Both the position numbers and the translations under genes were made by a program. The notes beneath the pieces are model-generated. The model was not told the origin of the DNA. It did no database searches and was given only the letters and a program-made list of their open reading frames with translations. Positions 58,339 through 64,000 of a DNA stretch of 64,000 nucleotides are shown here, piece after piece (positions within the stretch are counted from its first letter, which is position 1; every line of letters begins with the position of its first letter). Origin of the DNA: Heliocidaris erythrogramma (taxonomy: Eukaryota > Echinodermata > Echinoidea > Camarodonta > Echinometridae). The stretch covers positions 25,401,501-25,465,500 of the forward strand of contig CM046870.1 of the NCBI GenBank assembly GCA_025617745.1. Reading direction: 5' to 3'.

Positions 58339-58807
58339 GCAATAGTCTTATCTATAATCATTGCATGTCGTCTTTCACCATACACTTTCTAATTTTGTAC
58401 GTTATTCCACGTTGCAATCGATTTTTTCAAAGCGTAATTCAAATTAAATCCTTGACATCTGACATTTAGATGATTATTGATTCCTATCAGCCTATAGGAC
58501 GAAATTGAATAGCATTTTGTCTTTAAAAAGTGTTAGATTGGACAGGAAATCCTGACAAAACAAGGATTAGATTGCTTAAAGGGTCACTAAAATAAAATAA
58601 TAATTGCCCATTTTTCGTAGGAAGGTGTCATCAGGAGCCAAAAAATATCCATCACACAATTTTTTATGCATTCAGTCATATTTTATAATCATTTGAAAAG
58701 TACATTTTTGCTGATTTACACAGTCATTAGCCCCACCCCTAAAAAAACCCATCGAAGCGACATCGTGATCACGTGATCTGTGACGCATGAAAAGAAAGTA
58801 AGTAAAA

Positions 58808-59054
58808 ATGCCTAATCGGTGTATAGTTGCGGGCTGTAAAATACCCCTAAAGATGGTGTAAGCCTACATCATTTTCCTAAAGATGAAAATCTACGGAAAT
58901 TGTGGGTCGCAAAGGTAAAGCTCACGCGGGCAGAGTGGCAAGGGCGGGCCGGCCAAGTGAGTGGAGTACAATCTGCAGCGATCACTTTGCCGAAGATGAT
59001 TTTGAGGATCCTGGCCTGTATTTCGAATTTCGCATGAAGAGAAAGATAAGCTAG
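58808..59054 (+). pseudogene. THAP-domain transposase N-terminus, frameshifted
   Basis: The ATG at 58808 starts MPNRCIVAGCK, the first C-x4-C zinc pair of a THAP finger, and then meets a stop at 58859. A second frame carries VSLHHFPKDENLRKLWVAKV with the conserved HxFP and W. A third frame gives PSEWSTICSDHFAEDDFEDP, holding the closing C-x2-H pair (CSDH) and the F-x-x-DDF pattern. All four zinc ligands are therefore present across two frameshifts. THAP fingers bind transposon ends or host promoters. The location inside the TTAA element shows it belonged to the transposase. Confidence 0.85.
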
Positions 59055-60107
59055 CTAAAAGATTCAGCTATTCCAACGATCAGACATAGGTCAGAGATAG
59101 GTCTTCCAATCTGTTTTTCAACGACAGCAGCTGCAGCAGCTTCACCCGTAGACCGTCTCTCGTTCGTTAGCTAAGACGACCTAACGAACGAGAGACTGAA
59201 TTTTCGATCTACTTCACCTGTAACTCCAGGGAGCTCCAACGCGTTGGAGCTCCCTGGAGTTACTTCACCCACGGCCCTTCACCGTATTCTGCGAGGGGTT
59301 CAAACATATAATATGGTCGAATTTCCCCTTGCCACTCGAGCTTCTTTACCTTCGGGGTCTGATAAATCATCTGATAAATCAGAGTTCGTATCTGCATGGC
59401 TCAGAAAAGTCCGCAACACGGAATCGCGGGCACTTTTCCTCTCTCTATATAAGTTACTCGAATTCCGCCAAAATCTAAGTCAGTACTAACATACTATGTA
59501 AAGCGAAGTAAAAAAAAAGCCGTAAGTGAAATAAACAAAACAAAAGCGTACCAGTCGCTATGTACGAGGGGAACATATAGTCACTGCCGTACTAAAGATG
59601 TGTAGGACATTGTACATATTACAGACGCATAAAACGGCTGTGCACGCGTTTATAAATGACCAATGCAAAACTTTCGTTCAGCAAGCTCAGATGGATGAGA
59701 ATGTGTGCAAAAGAAAAGCTAAAAAACAAAACAAGAGCTGTATATTTGGGCAAAAGCGTTTTTCTGATCTTGTAGAAAATATATTGCTAATGATTATTCA
59801 CTCCTAAGATTATATTGATTAATTACCTTTTTTCATAAATTGTCTGTTGAACAGAGGGGTCAAATACCGCATTCTGTGTACAATATTATATGCTGCAGCC
59901 CGCAGATCTTGTGCCTCTTACTTTTCATACGTCACTTGGGGGTTAGCCAATCAGCTCACGAGTTTTAAGGAACGGTCCCAAAACCTCTACTTTTCCCCCT
60001 TTTTCGCCAAAACGAGACATAATTTGGACAATCGATTGGCAGATTCGTGATTAGAAGGCAAAACTACATGGAAAGAGCACCCATTTTCTCTCTAATTTAG
60101 TCAACCT
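59055..60107 (+). other. Rest of the THAP element
   Basis: Frames at 59244-59489, 59598-59807 and 59847-60050 are open but carry no catalytic motif that I can name. Two hairpins lie at 59155-59196 and 59220-59263. Confidence 0.4.
59155..59263. repeat. Two adjacent hairpins
   Basis: Arms 59155-59170 and 59181-59196 (gtctctcgttcgttag) pair perfectly around 10 bases. Then 59220-59263 is a perfect 44-bp palindrome centred on acgcgt, with no loop. The block acttcacc flanks the palindrome on both sides. Confidence 0.9.
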
Positions 60108-60244
60108 TTAAAACACCATACAAAGATAACGTGGGAAGATAATTAGCAATGATAAGCATGATAAGACTCAAATGAAATATGTGGTAATGAAAAATAATAG
60201 TGAAATATAGAAACATACTGGAAAAGAGAGAAGGGTATTTAATG
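60108..60244 (-). repeat. Right arm of the 137-bp inverted duplication
   Basis: Pairs with 58201-58338. This copy begins at the TTAA that borders the THAP element, so it is the element's right flank. Confidence 0.9.
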
Positions 60245-61665
60245 TTTAAATTTAACGGGCCTGTTCAGACATCTCAGCAAGTTCTCGACTAGTAAAGTAA
60301 TAGGCCTAATTAATTGTTAGGCAGAAAAAAAATCGTCTGTTAATTTGGAGGACTTTCATAACATTCGTTATTTTCTTTTTAACAGTTAGAGGCTAGATCT
60401 AAAGCAGGCCCTAAGCCAGGGTTTCTAAAGGGGTGGGTCGTTTTTGGCAAAAGTGGTCCTTTTTGTCATAATCAAGGACTCCCGAGGGGAAAAGTTAGGG
60501 GTTGTGAATGATGATTTTGAACACACATTTTTTAAAGGTGTGTGTGTGTGGGTTTTTTCATGAAAAAGCGGACCTCAGCCCAAGAAGGGGGGGGGGGAGG
60601 GGGGGGGGGGTCGTCCGACCCCTCCGACCCCCCTCTGGCTACGGGCCTGTAAAGTCTACATATGAGTATGAGATCTAACGTTGGATTTAACAAGTTAGAT
60701 CTACCCAGAGTCTACACTAACAAGAACATCCCGGCACGGTAGTAGACAATGTGGGAGATGGATTTGTTAATGGACCTGCTGGCCTAAAAGTTAAGTCCGA
60801 GGCTAATTAGAATTGTCAAATCAAAATTGTCTTTCTTCCTGATAAAAAATTCCATTTGAGATTTAAAATATTTAACAGATATATACATATATTCTAAAAG
60901 CGAAAATGTGTTTTATATTTCTTTGAAAATTACTATTTTACTAAATATAAATCTATTTTCTTGATACTATGACGTACGCGACGGAGTAAATTAATTCAAA
61001 TTTATGGATGATAACTTTCCCGGGCGTCAATAGTGACAGCTATGCATTCACCTGCTTTGAGATAATGTGCGTTGTATAAATTATGTACTGCTCTGCCAGG
61101 CAAGCTCAAGAAATCGCGCATTCATGCTGCCTTAAGCTTCAGTCAGTGTGTTTCCCGTCCACGTCCAGTGAATACATGTACTTGGCATGGTTGTACTTGG
61201 TGTTACAAAACATTTCCCACTTTTGATCCTTAATAGTAATAGTATATATCAGATAACCCTGACATTGATATGAGCAATAGCTGAATAGTGTACAATTTTG
61301 TTGGAGGTAATTTTAAAATGAAAGCATATATCAGTTTCATTAAATTCAAGATTAATTTTTAAGTTAGGGTTCAGATTTTGCTCTATTTTCAACCCTCTGT
61401 ACAAATCTTTAACTTTGCACAGGGGTCACTTGGTGTGTATGGGAGTGAGTGGTTAACACCCAGACAATGGTCCTGGACAATGGCCAGGGTTTGAATGCTT
61501 TATTTATTCATGAGGAATTCCACTATCACAGCTAGTCTTTATTCATCCTCTGGCATTAACTGTGTAAAGTCATTTCACTGAGATGTCATTTTAATGGATT
61601 TTGAAGCAATCAAAGTAATGCAAAGGGAATTAAGTCATTCAAAGGATAGGAATATTGATGTTGTC
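60245..61665. other. Non-coding stretch with GT repeat and poly-G
   Basis: No supported gene. A GT run lies near 60537-60552 and G runs near 60588-60611. A palindromic tctaacgtt motif near 60672 also recurs at 62145 and 62520-62640. Confidence 0.45.
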
Positions 61666-61925
61666 TTTGATAATGATGATGATGATGATGATGATGTCGT
61701 AGATGATAGTGATGATGATAATTATGATGACAATGATAGTGATGATAATGATGACAATGATAGTCATGATTATGATGACAATGATAGTCATGATTATGAT
61801 GATGATAACGATTATGATAATGATATGATGAAGATGATGATAATTATGATGGTGATGATAATGCTGCTGCTAATAATGATGATCATGATAGTGACAGTGA
61901 TGATGATATTGATGATGATGATGCT
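61666..61925. repeat. Imperfect (GAT)n microsatellite
   Basis: Long runs of gatgat with variants gatagt, gacaat, and tatgat. The frame gives low-complexity D/N or M/I sequence. I do not treat it as a gene. Confidence 0.85.
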
Positions 61926-62137
61926 GCATGCTTCATGTGCATGCATTTTACCCTTTACCATGAATTCAGACTAGCAGTGCCCAGGGCAATCCATCATGAA
62001 TTATTAATAAAGCATTCATGTGCCTTGGAGCAAGAGACCAGAAGTCTTGTCAGCAGAGCTCTGAAAAGGTGGTATTCATGTCCATTGTTCAGGGTCATTG
62101 TAAGCACAAACTCACATACACATCATTGGTCGTAGCG

Positions 62138-62490
62138 TAAGTTAGACAGAAGATCTAACGATCTAAAATAAATAAACGTTAACTCTGTTTTTTTTTTAGC
62201 TGTTGCGTGATCCTTTCCATCAAGTTAAGCAAAGTTTGGACCAAAGGCAAAGATCGCTCCCACTGGTGCTGACAGGTAAGTACATGTAGATCAAAATGTC
62301 AGATCCAACGTTAGATTCTAATTAGTTACATGTAGATCACCTAACGTAACGTTTTGTCGCAAATCCCTCAAAGCAGTCGGAAGTCTTGCAATTGATTGCA
62401 AGTTCCATTTAAAATACATGTATCATATTTGCAATCGATTGCAAATGGGGGATTTGCAATTGATTGCAACTTTCTTGCAACACCCCATTA
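62138..62490 (+). repeat. Dispersed repeat with exon-like core, copy 2
   Basis: Matches 11937-12255 in the same orientation, about 50 kb away, with small indels. This copy keeps the right MITE terminus (ttgcaacaccccattag, near 62470-62490) that copy 1 lacks. Confidence 0.8.
62200..62275 (+). other. Exon-like segment with splice sites (copy 2)
   Basis: A T9 tract plus AG precede 76 bases, and gacag|gtaag follows. The open frame reads LLRDPFHQVKQSLDQRQRSL then PLVLT, differing from copy 1 at three residues. No stop appears in either copy. Confidence 0.35.
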
Positions 62491-63099
62491 GTCTTACATT
62501 AGACTTAACTGTTAACTTACATCTAACGTTAGACTTGTCTTAACGTTAACTTAGATCTAACTATAATATTCCCAACTTAAATCTAACGTCGTAGGTCCAA
62601 CGTTAGTCTACCTAAAATAAGATCTAACTTTTTATATCTAATTGAGAATCTGTTCTAGATGACTGACCAGGTTCCCTCCATAATTCTCTGACAAGCAAAG
62701 AAAGAAAAAAGAGTTTTCGTTCTAAAAGGGGGGCACGGGCCGAATGTGCACCCCCCCCAAAAAAAAACAACAACAAAAACAAAAAACACCTAACATACAC
62801 CTGTCAATATTGTTATTTGAATGGAAACTGAATATTGTATTCTAATAAGTGAAGAGGCCCATATAACGGCGTTTGAAAGGTCCACGAGTTACATAAGATA
62901 TAAGATATATTTTCAGTGTATGTTTTAATATTTTTATCAATTCGTTCAATGCATAACTACTTAGAAACCTAATCATAAAAACCTAAACATGCCATTGGAA
63001 GCCCTACAAATCTTATCACTTTTCATCACAGCAGCTAAACCCTCTCTCTCTCCTGTATTCTTTATAATTTCTATCTATCCCCCTGCATGTCTATTTTTA

Positions 63100-63131
<32 letters not shown>

Positions 63132-63826
63132 CCCACTGGCTGTTTCTCACTCTCTCATATTTCCACTGTTTCTCTCTCGCTCCTTTTCTCTCTCTCTCAC
63201 ACTCATTTCCCCCACCACTGTTTCCCACTGTATCACTCTCTCTCTCTCGCTTTTTTCAACATTCCACTATACTTCTCGCTTCTTTCAACATTCCACTATA
63301 CTTCTCGCTTCTTTCTTCATTCCACTATACTTCTCGCTTCTTTCAACATTCCACTATATGATTGAGCAACCTTTAATTGGAGAACTACAAACAAATGCTA
63401 TCTGTTGTACATTGTAGTGTACATATACTTACACGTTTATTTTCCACTTGATAACATTTTTATATTACAATAATTGCCTCTTGACTGCTTACTAAATGTA
63501 CCGTGTTACAATACATATTTTTTCCATTCTATAGTTAGATTTTGATTTCACTCCGCAATGATATTTAAGTTCTTTCCCCGGTTTAACCCATAATTCTAGT
63601 GAAATTAAACCTCCTATCGATATTTAAAGAAAAGTCTGCTATGAATCAGTTGTTCAAATTATGTTTCATCAACAAACTGTCTGTCAGTGTGAATGGGTAC
63701 TTGTGGTGTACATAGGAGAAGACCCCCCCCCCTAATGGTGCCACGGGTAACTTTTGCTAGTTGTACTAATTCATCTAAACCCAACGCGAGGACTGAAGTC
63801 ATGTTAAACAAAAAGAAAATTTAGAC
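62491..63826. other. Non-coding DNA with CT repeats
   Basis: No supported gene. A tcta-acgtt motif repeats to about 62640; a CT microsatellite lies at 63097-63126; and a tandem 29-bp unit (cttctttcaacattccacta then tacttctcg) repeats four times at 63251-63358. Open frames there are low-complexity S/L/F. Confidence 0.55.
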
Positions 63827-63910
63827 CAGTGGCGTATCTAGGAATTATAGCGCTCGGGGCAAACAATAACCCCTCCCCCCCCCCCCCCCCTTTCCGTAGA
63901 TACGCCACTG
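63827..63910. mobile_element. Mini hAT-type element, 84 bp
   Basis: Ends cagtggcgtatctag and tagatacgccactg form inverted repeats around a C16 run (63875-63890). The 8 flanking bases on each side (atttagac and acttagtc) agree at 6 of 8 positions, an aged target duplication. Same family as 26723-27134. Confidence 0.85.
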
Positions 63911-64000
63911 ACTTAGTCCTTGGTCTAACTTTCTTTGTTAAACTTGACTTTAGACTGAGCTTAAACCAAGAGTCGGGTATGAATTTTAGTAGCCGAACCA

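Larger units (their letters stand above)
58580..60107 (+). mobile_element. THAP-coding transposon remnant with TTAA ends, 1528 bp (Kolobok-like)
   Basis: Ends agggtcactaaaataaa and the complement aggttgactaaattaga share 13 of 17 positions. TTAA lies on both outer sides (58576-58579 and 60108-60111). A THAP zinc-finger remnant opens the coding side. TTAA duplication plus a THAP finger fits the Kolobok superfamily; P elements also carry THAP but make 8-bp duplications. Most of the transposase is gone or unreadable, so this is a dead, internally deleted copy. Confidence 0.8.

Noticed and set aside
61594-61974. Aspartate-rich 126-codon frame
   Set aside because: Translation of an imperfect (GAT)n microsatellite; no flanking gene structure.
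62989-63417. 142-codon serine/leucine-rich frame
   Set aside because: CT microsatellite plus a 29-bp tandem repeat; no protein signature.

Overview
The window is eukaryotic nuclear DNA from a repeat-dense animal genome. Support: spliced-type genes with polypyrimidine-AG acceptors, five or more families of LINE retrotransposon, a Ty3/Gypsy LTR element primed by tRNA-Leu, TTAA-flanked and 8-bp-TSD cut-and-paste transposons, and abundant microsatellites. The mixture (L2/CR1-type LINEs, Mag/SURL-like Gypsy, Kolobok-like and hAT-like MITEs, BTBD17-like genes) suggests a marine invertebrate, probably a non-vertebrate deuterostome (echinoderm or hemichordate). This is inference only; the sequence does not name the species.

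Only two host genes are convincing. Both are on the minus strand and encode BTB-BACK proteins of the BTBD17-like type (27159-28628 and 44868-46148). Each has its BTB, BACK and C-terminal regions in one large last exon behind a good splice acceptor, so upstream exons are probably missing from my calls. They look like diverged paralogs about 16 kb apart.

Layout: 1-6900 holds AT-rich non-coding DNA, near-perfect hairpins and a TTAA MITE. 6945-8223 is a decayed plus-strand L2/CR1-type LINE. 9200-10770 is a tandem-repeat-bearing transposon with poly-G/C ends. 10851-12255 holds a large hairpin, a 787-bp TTAA foldback element and a repeat with an exon-like core. 13439-17300 is a minus-strand LINE with ORF1 and a gutted ORF2. 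17806-23406 is a nearly intact Gypsy element with 159-bp LTRs, inserted into a degenerate ~20-bp motif array. 24660-25650 has mirrored arrays of a related motif. 26723-27134 is a hAT-type MITE next to the first BTB stop codon. 28.7-44.3 kb is mostly LINE fragments, MITEs, a 27-bp minisatellite and foldbacks. 46.2-58 kb holds repeats, another LINE, TTAA MITEs and a tRNA-like Pol III unit. 58580-60107 is a THAP-domain transposon remnant with TTAA ends. The tail has a GAT repeat, the second exon-like copy and an 84-bp mini hAT element.

The theme linking much of the window is a family of elements with TTAA duplications and AGG-type termini (4500-4923, 11115-11901, 54418-54778, 56359-57004) together with one THAP-coding remnant (58580-60107) that has the same terminal signature. 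I read this as a Kolobok-type transposon and its non-autonomous relatives. Nothing here suggests an operon or CRISPR array.
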